Below, one piece after another: positions 1 to 12,549 of a DNA stretch of 64,000 bases. Within the stretch, counting starts at the first letter, position 1; each line of letters begins with the position of its first letter. The notes under the pieces are model-generated. The model searched no databases. It was not told the DNA's origin and was given only the letters and a program-made list of their open reading frames with translations. The translations under genes were made by a program, and so were the position numbers. The DNA lies in assembly GCA_900618425.1 (NCBI GenBank), contig UZAN01040925.1, positions 2,795 through 66,794 of the forward strand. The letters are read 5' to 3'. Origin of the DNA: Echinostoma caproni. Lineage: Eukaryota > Platyhelminthes > Trematoda > Plagiorchiida > Echinostomatidae.

Positions 1-59
1 TCACAGGAAAGTATATAATAAAAAAACAAGCTGCCTTGGCCAGAACTCCTAAAACATTG

Positions 60-1075
60 AATTTAGAAGTATTATTTGTCTCCGAAACAAGCATTCAAGA
101 CCCTGGTTCAATCATCACCTTGCGATCTTCCGATCCGACCTCATCCTCACTCTTCATCCTTCGTGTCAAACGATTCGGCATCCGACGTTTGCGGTGTTGC
201 TAGCGTTGAGATTACTCTAAGTNTGCTTGGCTGGATTCCAGTCAGTAGCCGACTGTGCACCGTAGGTCTCAGCGGTTCAGTACAGGTCACCGGCTGCAGA
301 ACGAAGCGTCGATGCCTGTTCGTCGTATCGGTGCATGCACCGATTGATTGCAGACATCTGAAATCAAAGGTGGATTCTACGAGAATCTTTCTTAAGTACT
401 CCAAAGTGTTCGATTGACAGACTTCCTAGTGGTCGCCGGAAACTTAAATACCCAAATGGGATTCTTGGACGAATCAGAAAGGTTTCTTAGTGGTTCACAT
501 GCAATCCCAGCCAACTGGAGAGACGACGGAGATTGCTTACTTCAACTTTGCGCTGACCACGGACTGTTCCTGTCAAACACTTACTGCTCGTACGAGAAAC
601 GACACCGCCTGACACGAAAACCGCCAACCGCTTCACAGCGCTGGACCCAAATAGACCACATTACCGTCAGTTACCGCTAGTGGGGGTCGATTCAAGAATA
701 CCGCTCTCACTGGTCAATATCTGTACATACGGATTATGCTTTGTTGTTAGTCGAATTCTCCTTACGCCTGGCAAACTGCTGCTAAAAAAACACCGGCAAC
801 GGATAACTGAGATACAATGTCAGCATGAATTGCAATTCGGCTTTTGAACTACCAGTAGAGGAACTCAATGAACACTGCAAGCAAATCAGGGAGGCTATTC
901 AAAAATCGATCAAAACAATGGCGGACTCTGGCGCAACCTCGAAACACAAACGATGGAGCTAATCAAACTCGGCTGTTCTGCTGGACGCTCGCAGAACCCT
1001 TCCTCCTGATGTCACATGACACAGCGCACAAATCACTTGACGCTAGCACATATAGAGTAGGAGGACTGACCGAGA
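60..1075 (+). pseudogene. RTE-like LINE endonuclease fragment
   Basis: Decayed apurinic-type endonuclease domain of a non-LTR retrotransposon. Frame 76-417 reads LGWIPVSSRLC and RRCLFVVSVHAPIDC. Frame 414-680 continues with LVVAGNLNTQMG, DGDCLLQLCADHGLFLSN and QRWTQIDHITVSYR, which is the usual order in RTE-type LINE endonucleases of flatworms. The two frames overlap by a frameshift at about 415. The GDFN-type motif reads GNLN, so its acidic residue is lost, while the Asp of QIDH is kept. From about 680 to 1075 other frames still show linker-like sequence. The family is clear; exact ends are not. Confidence 0.75.
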
Positions 1076-1439
1076 GAGGTGTAGGGTAGGAAAGTGTAGA
1101 GTGATGGAGAAAGCTGTGGCTGCTGGTAATAGTCGCACTGTTTTCCGTCTAATTTGGAATATGGGTCCCAGGAAAATAGATGAGTTCAGTTCAGTTGGAA
1201 CAACTAATAACCATGCAATTTCGTGGGTCGGTTTTAATTTCTGTTTTGGCTGCCAGTTTGGATAAACAGTAGGAGAAAGACAGAAAAGATGGAAGTAGAG
1301 TGGAATAGAAACTAGGGAATTTCAGTGGACTAATGCTGCAAAGAAATTGAGATGCACGGACGCCACTGTTTGCAACACGGCCATATCACTCAGTGTTCCT
1401 AACCACGGGTTGAGATCATCCTGGGATAACCAACCAGGG

Positions 1440-1860
1440 AGCTTAGTGCGACTTATGTGACCTAGTTAGGGTTTCCATACCTTTGTGGCAGGAGCTCGCC
1501 GTGGCAGCGTATTTGGTGACATGCCCAGATCGACGTGACTTATGGGGGTCGACCACTTATTCCAGTTGTCGACCGCAAATACCTGAAACTCTGCACCTAG
1601 CCTCAGAATTGCTCGTCTGGTTGCCCCACCAGATTCGTGCAATGCTGCGTAGACACCGGTGTTCAGAAACTGACAGTCTGTTTTTATCCTGTTTTCTTAA
1701 TGACCAAGTTTCTGCACTGTTTAGCAGAAATGACCAAACTTCCGCGGTATACACTCGACCCTTCACAGACAACCGGATATCTGTGAGGTAATTAAGGAAT
1801 CCGATAGCACACTGATTCGTCATCAGCAACGGCGTCTTGATCAATGGGCTAAACATTTAA
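1440..1860 (-). pseudogene. RTE-like LINE, C-terminal RT fragment (antisense to neighbours)
   Basis: The minus strand encodes the conserved tail of an RTE-type polyprotein. ETWSLRKQDKNRLSV and RCLRSIARIWWGNQ lie in the open stretch 1557-1856. Past a stop at about 1557 the same frame reads RSGHVTKY, corresponding to the 'LGHV' part of the tail. It lies in reverse orientation between two plus-strand LINE fragments, so it is a separate insertion or a rearranged piece. Confidence 0.75.
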
Positions 1861-2129
1861 AGGCTCAGATCAACGGGCCACCATCGACATCTGACCTATC
1901 ACCCCTACCTCGGCTGAACAATAACTGCTAGTAGATATAACTCCTTCATTTAAAATAGAGGTTTCCCGAGAAATCAGTTATCCTTAAAGGTATAAGGCCT
2001 CCGGCCCATATGGGCTGTTCCCATCGGCTTTTACGGATGGAGGTTCAGAGTTGGTGTTAAAGTTGATCATCACGATAAGATTGCACATTGACCCGTCTCC
2101 CGTAGCATCAAGGGTTCCGGTTCTGATAG

Positions 2130-2960
2130 CCACCATTATTTTACCATAGTAACCCAGAAATTTCAGGCCAACAGGGAGTAGCGTTAGTACTGAGCCAGCG
2201 CGCCAACGCTGCTCTACTCTCTTGGGAACCAATATCACCAAGGATAACCGTAGTGCGCTGCAAAGGTAATCCTCCCAACCTCACCGTGGTAGTAGTCTAC
2301 GCCCCCAATCCGTCACCCGGCAGCGTAGTGAATGACGAGTTTTACGGTAGCCTTCAGGAGGTAGTAAATCGCGTCCCCAAGAGAGATGCACTTATCGTGA
2401 CGGGAGACTGGAATGCACGAAGAGGTAGGCAAGGACCTTCAACAAAACATTTAGACTAGGCCATCACTGCGAAAACGCGGACAAGCTAATTAATTTCTTC
2501 GAGTTTAACTGACTATTTGTAACCAACACACGTTTCTAGCACCCCAGGAAGCATCTTTTTACCTGGTACTCCAACGACTGCATAACAACCAAACAGATCG
2601 ACTATATACTGATACGGTCACGCTGTATCTCATCAGTAGAAGATTGTAGATCGTATCGCGGTGCCGAAGGTGGTAGCTGCTGGCTCTGATCACAAGCTCA
2701 TTCGGGCCAAACTTCGCCTTGGTATTAAGACCATCCCTCCAAATCGCATCAACGTGGGCCCATTAGAGTGTAGGGAGAAATCGAAAACACTGATGGATGA
2801 GATTGAAGCCCGACTTGCAAATGAGTCTACCCCAACCGTCAACGTAGCAAACTTTACTGATGTGCAGTGGTCCGGGACAAAGGCTGCAGTACAATAGGCT
2901 GCACTAAACAAACTTGGTACCACGAAACGCTGCTTCAAAGATTGGATATCAGAAGAAGCC
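2130..2960 (+). pseudogene. RTE-like LINE endonuclease domain
   Basis: Second LINE family member. Frames in the 2130-2460 region read GVALVLSQRANAALL, TVVVVYAPNP and VTGDWNARRG (the GDWN catalytic motif is intact). After a stop at about 2457 and several frame changes, frame 2661-2897 gives VVAAGSDHKLIRAKLRLG, which carries the SDH catalytic motif of the same domain. The domain order is right but stops and shifts make it non-functional. It continues into the RT domain downstream. Confidence 0.8.
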
Positions 2961-3224
2961 ATCTGTCCCTCAACTCTGGCCAGGGACGCCCGTCTAGCTG
3001 GCCACCACGATTACCAGCGATTCAGACGCGAATCAATCCGCTGCGTAAGAAAAGATCGGCGCAACTACATTGTGCGAAGTAGTGATCAAGATGGGAACCG
3101 CAGCCAGTGCATTCCACTTCGCAAACCCTTTTCGCCTCATGCGATCAGCGTTCGGTAGAAGGTAATCTTTACAAACCGTTCTGCGCGATTCCACCGGGGG
3201 ACTGATCTCCAATATCGACGGTAG

Positions 3225-4165
3225 AAGGATCAGATTGGTAGAACATTTTAGTGAACTTCTCAGTCATCCGCTGGACAATCCGGCGGATATTCATCCTGAT
3301 TCGGCGTCCCATATGACGTCGACTGTGATCCTTCAACGTCAGCGGAAATAGTCACAGTGATCGGTCGCTTGAAGTCTGGCAAGGGCATGGGCGCAGACGG
3401 AATCCCGGCAGAAATATATAAGAAATGCCTCCTGATGGTCATCCAGCTGTTTCACTCTCCCTTTCGCTCTCTTCGGGAGGCCGAAACATGTCCAGCCGAT
3501 TGGAAGCCCTCGGTTTTGCTTCCGTTCCCCAAGAAAGGCTACAAGACACTATGCGAGAATTATCGGGGCATCAGTCTGCTAGACGTGGCTGCACTAGCGT
3601 TTTTCCAACTCGTGCCTAATCGTTTTCCTACAGTGAGGCATGAAAGTACTCGGCCAAATCAAGGAGGCTTCCAACCCGGAAGAGGATGTGTCGATCAGAT
3701 TTTTATCCTAAGGCGAATTCCGGAACACCGATACAATTTTCGGTGCCCTACCGCTACGTGCTTCATTGACTTTCGCGCCGCATTCGATTCAGTGGGCCGT
3801 GAGTGACTGTGGAAGATAATGCTTGAAGATGGAGTCCCTGCAAAGTTCAATATATTGAGATGGTATTACACCCAAATCAAAGCCCGTATCCGTGCTTACG
3901 GCGAAGAGTCTCATCCCTTCGATCTGAGATCAGGAGTAAGACAATGATGGTTGCTATCGTCAGTGTTGTTCAATTTCGCTGCTGATTGGATTCTGCGTCG
4001 GGCAATGTCGCCTACAAGGGGGCAAGTAAAAACGTGACGACGCTATTCGAAGATGTCGACTGACTTGGCCTACGGATAGTGTACAGCACCCGTCAATGGA
4101 AAAACAACTGGATCGACATTTGCAAGGATCTTGCAGGCGAGTGCCAATCATGGACGGCGGCAATC
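3225..4165 (+). pseudogene. RTE-like LINE reverse transcriptase domain
   Basis: Continuation of the LINE beginning near 2130. Frame 3357-3806 reads KSGKGMGADGIPAEIY, LPFPKKGYKTLCENYRGISL, RPNQGGFQPGRGCVDQIF and CFIDFRAAFDSVGRE (RT motif A with its Asp). Past a stop the sequence gives SGVRQ, a stop codon where the motif B glycine is expected, then SSVLFNFAADWILR. Motif C (normally YADD after DLA) reads DLAYG followed by a stop, so the catalytic Asp pair is gone. The element is inactive. Its 3' end is not defined; near 4195 a different piece begins. Confidence 0.85.
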
Positions 4166-4194
4166 AGAGACAGCCATGGAGCCGGCTTATCCTT

Positions 4195-4510
4195 TCCAAG
4201 GAGCTAGCCGTAGTAAAGTAACGTCAGCTCAGGAAAAGTCTCAAGAAAGATCGCGAAAACTGGTGGGCCAAAATAGCTAGTGAAGTGGAGGTAGCTTCTG
4301 CATCAGGGACTAATCGAAGACTGTTTCACTCAGTTCCGGAGGTCGTCACATACCGGTCAATCAGACCATTTGCGATAAAAGTGGACAGAGTATCCACAAA
4401 AAAGCACGACTTGATCGCTGGGAAGAGTATTCTAGTGAACATTTCTATTGGACTGGTGCTAATGCGGTTAATCCGGTAATTGCAGCGGAAATCCCATTCA
4501 ATTTAATAAA
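4195..4510 (+). pseudogene. LINE linker fragment (between endonuclease and RT)
   Basis: Frames here read LRKSLKKDRENWWAKIASEV, GTNRRLFHSVPE and, after a frame change, ICDKSGQSIHKKARLDRWEE and FYWTGANAVNP. These match the region between endonuclease and RT in RTE-type LINEs. Because this region should precede an RT, yet lies after the RT at 3225-4165, it is a piece of a second copy. Confidence 0.7.
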
Positions 4511-7189
4511 TAATCCCGATGGATTCATTTAAAAGAACGATATGGCAAACAAATTTGCTTTCACCGTTTTGTACGCAAGCCCAATGGAAGAAACTTTTTT
4601 CTTTGTTCTTTGACCAATGAAGCACTTAAATTACCATAAGTGTTGACGACTTTACAAAATATGGGATAGAACCAAACAGATTATCGGCCGCTGTTAGAGC
4701 TCTATAGAATTTTTCGTGTCCCAGGATTTTAATTTGATGGTACGCTTTTGGAGTGCTAGAGTGTTGCTCACAATACTCTCCTACTTATTTTCTATACTCG
4801 GCAACAGATATAAGTCCAGTTGTGTAAAACATATGCTAGTCTAACTGTGATTAACGACCGCTCGCCTCTGGTGATTGTCCTTTTGAGCGATCAGAAAGCT
4901 TGAAGTTCCAAAGAAGTTATCCTTCAAAAGACGTGTTCTCGTTTATGGAGCGCTAATCTACGAAGGAATATCAAGGCGGCGCAACAGTGATGAGTTCCAA
5001 ATTGTTCTCAAAGTTACTTGGATATTCACATGAAATACGAGAATCTCGTTTCCTAGCAGGGAATCATCATCGTCATCATCATTGCACAGCAAAATACAGA
5101 GAAGCGAACTTCACTGATCGCTGCCAAACTCGCAACGCATATGCACTGGGGTTTGATGGACAGGTACTGCTAGGGTGTCCAGCCACTAAGCAGGAGAATG
5201 ATTAAGGTTCTCAACCAGAGCCTTTAGTTCTGAAGAGAACCTAACCGCAAGGCAGCCGGTGAAGTGAAGTGGAGACCTATTTACTTGGATCGATTACTCC
5301 TCTACCATTTTTTACCGACTGAAACACAACTAAAGATAAAGAACTCCCAACCGTAGGGATTCAGTCTTGTCGACGAATGAGCCTATTGAATGACCAGAGG
5401 ACCTTTTAAGATATCCAGCTGTTGGAGGAAAATCGACGTTTCTACATTATTCCCCTTAAGTTTTGGCGATTCTTGAAGCGGGAGCAACCGCTACCATGTT
5501 GAATGAAGGAAATCGAGTAAAGAGTGGGTTATTTTACGGGTGGTGTGGCGGGTTTTGATCAACATGCCAATGCAAAATGCTCTATTTTACCACATTCCTA
5601 ACAAACTGATCCCTTGTTGGAAAAGTTTAAGTAATGTTTCGGATACTCACCAAAATAATGTATATTTGAGTGAGCAGGGTGCAATTTGGACGGGTTTAAT
5701 CAGTTAACGGTGTAGAAGACTGTTTACAAAGGTAAGGAATCTCGAGGGGCACTGGAGCAGACAAAATGCTCCCAACATCATAAGACGGTGACCGCTTTTG
5801 AGTAACCACCGGCAGCTCCATAACTGAAAGCTTATCGTTGTCAAATGTATTGTTCGAATGTTATTATATATTACGCTTTATTACACTCTAATGAAGTATT
5901 GAACGAGTTATGGTACTTTTCGGCGAGTAACGAATGGAAGGCACACCTCGCTGTCGATGCCATTTTCTGCTCAATTGGATTAGTTTTCACTGACAATCTT
6001 GTTTATGGATCGCGAGTAGATACCAGAGAAGTAAAATCGTTCTGGTTATACGTAAAAAACTGCAGGACAATTATTATTCTCTCAAGGGTCTCGCACACCG
6101 AAACGCGGACACGGATCGATGACAATAGGAACGTTTTGATTGTATCCATTCCAAAACGCACAAAAAGAGCAGCCAGTAGATCTACTGGTTTAAGGTAGCT
6201 GGAACAGATTTTTGGCGTCAAATTTGTGAGAGAATAGGTAGGGATTTATGATTCTCTTATGCAAATTAATCGGCACGTATATACTGAATAGAAATAAATG
6301 AATGCACGTCATCGAGAACGGCATGTTTTACGTATCTGATAATTCAAATATATCACCTTAGTTTAAAACAGTACAATGTCACAGAAACGTAGTATAAACG
6401 ACATAATTTACGGACTCAGATTCAATCTTGATAAACTCTAATAAACTTCTGCTGTTAAAGAAGATTTTGCGTGGCATTCTCGCTAACCCAGTACATTAAT
6501 CCCTTTAGACTACTACAGCTATGATCGAATCTGGTTCCCGATTACAAACGCATAGGTACCGAAGCAGTCCAATTTATACGCTTAATAATGAGCATGAAGT
6601 GACGACGAGTCCCTAGATAAAATCCATGCGATGCTTGCTAGAATGCTCAGACTTCAACCGATGCCTCATTTGACTCCAAGTCAGTTTTCCTAGACCATAA
6701 ACCGTCGTGTTCCGTGGAGAACAAAACGAAGTTTCTCTACCACAAAGTGAACTTGATGTTTTCTGAAAAGACAATATATAGCCAACATTTTTAGACTACT
6801 CCGATTCTCGAATAAGTGTAATAAATATGATTGATGATGGTTGTGATATGATGTGTGGTTTGGGAATGACGTGCCGGAGTATTTTATGAAAGCAATTTAC
6901 AAAATTACAAAACTCTATCAAAGAAATGAAACCAATAGTGAAGTTCCTGATCAATTCAGAGCGGTATGTTCGTAATCTTTCCTATTTGAATATGAATACT
7001 CCATTTTTGAAAGTGCTAACGTTCCGAATAAATTTCTGTTGCCCATCCAGTAGAAGCAACCAATTTGGGGTTGAGATGTGGCTCGAAATCTACACCCCCA
7101 AACCGGGTTATTGGTAGTAGTAACTCTTAGAACCATAGGAAACTTTTAAGTTTACGCTTGTAGACTTATCTTATACGTCCCACAGGACG
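4511..7189. other. No gene recognised
   Basis: AT-rich sequence with only short, unconvincing open frames, such as 5845-6198 on plus and 6003-6221 on minus, which overlap each other. A short CAT/CGT-rich run lies near 5065-5080. I see no conserved domain, RNA gene or clear repeat. Confidence 0.5.
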
Positions 7190-8600
7190 GGAAAGCCTAA
7201 CCGAAATCTACTGCATACGAGAAGCACTAAGAAGAATCAAGGGCAATAAAGACATCGTTATTGCTAGGCCGGACAAGAGCTCTGAGACCGTGCTATTAAA
7301 TCAGTTCGACTACGTCGATAAGATGAAAAAGATTTTGAGTGACCGCTCAAAGCCTAAAAAGCATGAATGGGAAAAGGATCGGACGAAGGTAGCGGAAGAA
7401 CAACTTACGGCATCCTTGAAAATGTTTAAGAATCAAAATGCATTCTCAAAACAACATTTGATTAACTACGACAAACGGATAACTCTATCCCGCTAACCCA
7501 TGGTCTACCGGCGGTACAGAAAACAGATGTCCCATTGAGGCCCATATTAGACACGAGTGCAGCGCCTTGGCGTCAGGTAGCACGTTAGCTTGTGAATTTA
7601 CTGTAATCCGTAGAGAAGGACAATTGTACAATACAGTTTCAAAGAAGCATGAATTTATAAGCCTGATCAAGAAGAACATCGACGGAATACAGATGGCTTT
7701 CTTGGATGTGACCTCAATGTTTACATATGTGCCGCTTCTGGAAACAACTAGATGTCTGTGAGTGTACCAGAGAGAATGGGATAAACCTTGGTATCCCTAA
7801 TGGATAATTCGAAAGAGCTTTTATCGCCTTTCGCATATACCATCCAACTCGACTATAACGGAGAGATCTACCCGAAAATAACTATGCCGAAATGGGATCA
7901 CATTTTGAATGTATTTTTTGTCCAATTAGAAAATGGGAATAGAAAGACAATAAGGAGCCTGCCATTAATTCCGGTATGCGAAGGACATTTCAATCACACG
8001 CAAATAGAAATGTTTTTAAATGCCTTCAATAGTGCTCATATTGCAATGAATTTAATTTCGAACTGGAGCTGGAAGAGAATACTCACTTCCGAAAGATGAA
8101 CCTCATAAGATGCTATGGAAGCGCGGTGAGTACTCTTATTTAACAAGTATGGTGCATCTGAAACTTAAGCTAAGCTTAACCCAAACCCTTGCCTATTCAA
8201 CAAGAAGAATGTTTTCAGAAAACTCTACTCCATGAACTGGAATGCATAAAACAAGCAGTCTTTGACAACGGTTATCCGGAGCGATTTGTTCCGAAGAATT
8301 TAACAGAACGGCCTCAGAGAGCACAAATAACAACAGTGCATAGAAAAGAACTCTTCATAAGATTTCCTTTTAAAGGAGGTTATTAGCATAAGTTACTAAG
8401 ATGCCGCTTAGAAAAAGAGCTCGCTTGTACTTATTTACTGTAACGCTGCGTACCAGTTCACAAGTCGAGTGACGGTCTCCGTAATTCTCAAGGACACATT
8501 GCCTATCTTCACCTCATCTACGATCATTTGCCACTTTATTTATATTCCGCAAGTTCTTTACGAAGAACGATCAGATAATTATTGCGAAGAATCAAGGAAC
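7190..8600 (+). pseudogene. Penelope-like element, RT and start of endonuclease region
   Basis: Penelope-like reverse transcriptase remnant. In order: NKDIVIARPDKSSETVLL and DYVDKMKKILSD (7230-7350); PLRPILDTSAAPW (about 7530); MAFLDVTSMFTYVPLLETTR, the motif A block (7690-7755); YNGEIYPKITMP and VFFVQLENG, the motif B region (7855-7935); FNSAHIAMN followed by a shifted FELELEEN (8025-8085); FDNGYPERFVPKN (8265-8300); then LLRCRLEKELACTY (about 8400), which leads into the GIY-YIG part. The catalytic YxDD box is absent: where it should lie the frame reads RSLPLIPVCEG. Stops at several places make it a pseudogene. The GIY-YIG core itself is not recognisable. Confidence 0.85.
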
Positions 8601-8805
8601 CTTATTGATCCTGACTGAGTACTGGATCAAATAAAACGATTAAAGGTGAAGTAGTAGATCACCTTGAAGGTACGAGCCATCAAGCAAATAAGGACGTATT
8701 CAAGCCGACCTAAACGATCATGACCTTTGGCAAGACGCAGCGTCCATGCAGTTCTGCTTTTCGATTACATTTACCTCGCCTATGTAGAAGTATGCCTGAA
8801 CACCA

Positions 8806-8827
8806 ACACACACACACACACACACAA
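8806..8827. repeat. (AC)n microsatellite
   Basis: About eleven perfect AC dinucleotide units. Confidence 0.95.
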
Positions 8828-8979
8828 AGAATGCTGAACCTAGCTGAAACTAGTTTCAAGCAATGGACTCAACCAGAAGAACAGTTTGATCCACTGGAGT
8901 CCTGGAAAAGATTCATGAACACTAACAGAACTCAAAGCAATCGCTACACAAACCAAGTCCATTAGTAGATAGCCTACAT

Positions 8980-10440
8980 TATCATTACATATCCGCAACC
9001 GAACCAAGAGATCGGTGTCACGGAGGAATTTCTCTTGGAGGGAGTTCAAAAGATGTCCAACAGTCGACACTTGGGATAACTATGTTATGTTGAGAAACCT
9101 TTGTGTAAAATTGGTGTGAGAGGATAAATGGAGGTTTCAAGAAACCCAGGCACATAAATTTACTTCCAATCCAAAGCACCTATATAAGCAGATCCATTCC
9201 ACCGGACAATTGAGATACGGAATGCCGGCACTAAGGCATGCAGGACGCGTTTCCACTACTATTTATGAAATAGCCGAATTCCTAAAAGTCCAGTTCTAGG
9301 AAGTGTTCGCTGTAGGTGACGTAGTCGGGTTGGAGCTTCCATATATACCATATCTGCAACCAAGTGTCCCATACCCCCGATTGACTACTAATACTACTAC
9401 TACCATCAACCTCAAGTCTGAAACAATAAAAGCCAAACTATACTGCTGCGAAAGCTCCATAACTACGGTGTTCTAGGATTGCTTCTTGACTGGATTGAGG
9501 AATTTCTTCGACAATGTACCGTACCAGTTCGAGTTAATGACTCTCTATCGGGACCGTTTGAGGCTATTCGAGGAGTTCCACAAGAATCCGTACCTTTTTC
9601 CAGCATTCATAAACGACATATCAGCTGTCCTTGGGTAAAAGGCATTATTATTCGCTGACGACTTCAAAACATGGAGAACGATATAACATTCTGAAGATTA
9701 TGAAAGCCTACAGGAAAGTCTAGACGCAACTTACCGATGGTCTATCAATAATGACATCGAATTCAAGGTTGAGAAATACAAAGCTATAGGTTTGCCTCAC
9801 ACGGGTCGCTTTCCATACTTGTAAATCAACCATTATTCGCGTGCTCCAAACGAAAAGGATCTGGGATTTATAGTTCGTGAGGACATAGGATGTTACACGC
9901 ATTGCACTAGGGCATCGTCAAAGGCCGTAAAGTACGATAGATTGCCAAAATGTGATCATTCAAAGCAGACCTATTTCCCCCGTTTGCTAATAGCATACAT
10001 TAGACCACACACCTATTATGTAATACAAACTAGGAATTCATAGCTAATTTTCTACCAGAATGCACTCAAATGTCCGCAGAGAATAGAAACCAAAATGATC
10101 AAGGGGTTACAATATAAAACCCACGGTGCAAGACTGCATATTATGGGAATCTGTTCGTCTGAATAGCGTTGAATACGAGGAGGCATGATCCTCGTATATC
10201 ACATACTGCGCCAACCTAACCACCTGTCTCGTACTTTACTAACACTATATGGTCACCTCAGGGACATCCATTTAGATTTGTGCTCTAAAATAGTTGGCTA
10301 GATTGCAGGTCTCACCCTTTCAGTCCCAGAGTTTGTAGTACCTGGAGCTGCCTTACACCTGAAATTGNCCATCGATTCATTCAAGTCACGGTTAGATGAA
10401 GCATTGAAACAACTAATTCTGTACAGCACCCGTGAATGAA
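8980..10440 (+). pseudogene. CR1/jockey-like LINE reverse transcriptase
   Basis: Plus-strand LINE with its linker and most of its RT. The linker frame reads SNPKHLYKQIHSTGQ and MPALRHAGRVSTT (9165-9250). The RT follows with YGVLGLLLDWIEEFL (about 9465), SGPFEAIRGVPQ (9545-9580), PAFINDISAVLG (9600-9635), LFADDFKTW (9650-9675, the FADD catalytic motif intact), SLQESLDATYRWSINNDIEF (9705-9765), then IAYIRPHTYYVIQTRN (about 9990) and FKSRLDEALKQL at the C-terminal end (about 10380-10415). Stops and frame changes occur between these blocks, including one next to the GVPQ block. Orders and spacings fit CR1/jockey LINEs. Single N at 10369. Confidence 0.85.
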
Positions 10441-11839
10441 CGTTATAATTTGCTATTTAAGTGTACTGCAACCGAACTCAGTGTAAACAGATTTTATGGG
10501 ATTCAATGAGCATCTGCATTGTAATTTATCCATGAGAAAAATTTGAATATAAACCATTTCTGACTAGCTGGGAAGTGGCAAGAATTAAAAATTTATGCGA
10601 GTTATTTTGCTTTTCTGGTCGTCGAAACTAGAAAGTTGTAAAATGGTTGCGAGTTTTCGTAACGTTAGTGCAACTATTCCAATGGGTTGAAACAACCATG
10701 GGGCCAGGCTAGAAACTGACGGTGCTGCGTTTGCACAATGAAGCTATGCAGTTCCGTTTCCAGTTGAATGACCAAGTTTGTGAAACGTTTTGTTCGGGTG
10801 GTTAAGACAGTCAAAGGGAAAGACCACTCAATACACTAGAAAAATTGGTTATGATTCACTGCTTCAATTCGCTTCATTTGTTAAGAAGCATCTGCTGCTT
10901 GAACGAAATTGTTTTTTTACGCAGCGCTTCTAATTGGTGCCTTTCGATTATTCTATTTTAGTTAAGTGCCTTTTCCAGAACGTCAATTTCGTTCCTTCTA
11001 CCGCTAAGTGTCTGGAAAGCTCCTGGCAACGGGTATGCTCTCATCGATGGTATCTGCCTAGTCACACAAACGGATCCAAAACAAAAAAATGACCCACCAA
11101 AACCGAGAGACACAACAAAGAAGCCGCAATTTTTCTCGGATGGTTTCTCACATGTTTCTCTCACAACAGGAATTGTTGTTGGCGTCAGTTTGGACTCGAC
11201 ATAGAGGGATTGTTGGTACTAAGTATTATTTTCTGTCTAGAAGTATGAACAACACGAGCACCTCTTCCTTAGTCCTCAACAAGACTGCGGGAGTGAGAAA
11301 ACGATTGGAGATAAAAAGTCAGAATGTATTCCATGATCAAGATGCGATACGCAAATATAAGTGGGTTAATTGAGCGAAAGAGAACGATGTTTGGTCTCTC
11401 GGACGACAGCTGTTTGGTATATCCTAGTCAACCACTCCGGAATCGACTCGCCTTGGGCGTCGCGAGGGTGCTTGTGGTGTGACGCGGATCCGCTTAATGA
11501 GCGCTGTCCAAAAACTAGACTGGTATGCACAATTAACAAATTCGTCAGTCATTCAGTTTGCATAATCGCTTTCGAGATACATTTTATCCATACGAAGTGA
11601 AACGTTGAACATATTTACATTATATTTTCACCAAGTAATGCACGTCTACTCATGAGTAGTTCACACCAATATTCGAATAAAATTAAATATTGGCAGCGGG
11701 GTATTCATGGATTATGAGTTAGGATGTTTGTGATAGCAGCATAAGTGGAATTAGTCCAATTATTTCAGAAATAGCAAACGAAGAAGTTGATTTTTATTTT
11801 TATCCAACGGGATAACATGACTTTTCCCAAAATCTCCTA
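10441..11839. other. No gene recognised
   Basis: Overlapping short frames on plus (11089-11373, 11370-11600) and minus (10958-11164) show no family resemblance. No repeat or RNA gene seen. Confidence 0.5.
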
Positions 11840-11879
11840 CCTTGTATTGTGAGTGTTAATGTTATAGTGTTAATAACAC

Positions 11880-11947
11880 AGCGATGTCGGTAGAGAATAA
11901 TATTCGCCGACGTTTCGGTTACCGTGGGTAACCTTTCTCAAGGCAGG
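11880..11947 (-). repeat. Penelope-type terminal motif (possible pLTR fragment) at gap edge
   Basis: Read on the minus strand, this stretch has a CCTTGAGAAAGG block, then ACCGAAACGTCGG about 15 nt later. This 'responding to ...GAAACGT' arrangement is typical of the terminal repeats next to Penelope-like elements. It runs straight into the N gap, so its element cannot be followed. Confidence 0.45.
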
Positions 11948-12549
11948 NNNNNNNNNNNNNNNNNNNNNNNNNNNNNNNNNNNNNNNNNNNNNNNNNNNNN
12001 NNNNNNNNNNNNNNNNNNNNNNNNNNNNNNNNNNNNNNNNNNNNNNNNNNNNNNNNNNNNNNNNNNNNNNNNNNNNNNNNNNNNNNNNNNNNNNNNNNNN
12101 NNNNNNNNNNNNNNNNNNNNNNNNNNNNNNNNNNNNNNNNNNNNNNNNNNNNNNNNNNNNNNNNNNNNNNNNNNNNNNNNNNNNNNNNNNNNNNNNNNNN
12201 NNNNNNNNNNNNNNNNNNNNNNNNNNNNNNNNNNNNNNNNNNNNNNNNNNNNNNNNNNNNNNNNNNNNNNNNNNNNNNNNNNNNNNNNNNNNNNNNNNNN
12301 NNNNNNNNNNNNNNNNNNNNNNNNNNNNNNNNNNNNNNNNNNNNNNNNNNNNNNNNNNNNNNNNNNNNNNNNNNNNNNNNNNNNNNNNNNNNNNNNNNNN
12401 NNNNNNNNNNNNNNNNNNNNNNNNNNNNNNNNNNNNNNNNNNNNNNNNNNNNNNNNNNNNNNNNNNNNNNNNNNNNNNNNNNNNNNNNNNNNNNNNNNNN
12501 NNNNNNNNNNNNNNNNNNNNNNNNNNNNNNNNNNNNNNNNNNNNNNNNN
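11948..12549. other. Assembly gap (602 N)
   Basis: Run of N. The long apparent frames across it have no meaning. Confidence 0.99.

Noticed and set aside
6596..6625. GACGACGAGTCCC as a hammerhead core
   Set aside because: No GGAC-GAA partner downstream and no stem I.
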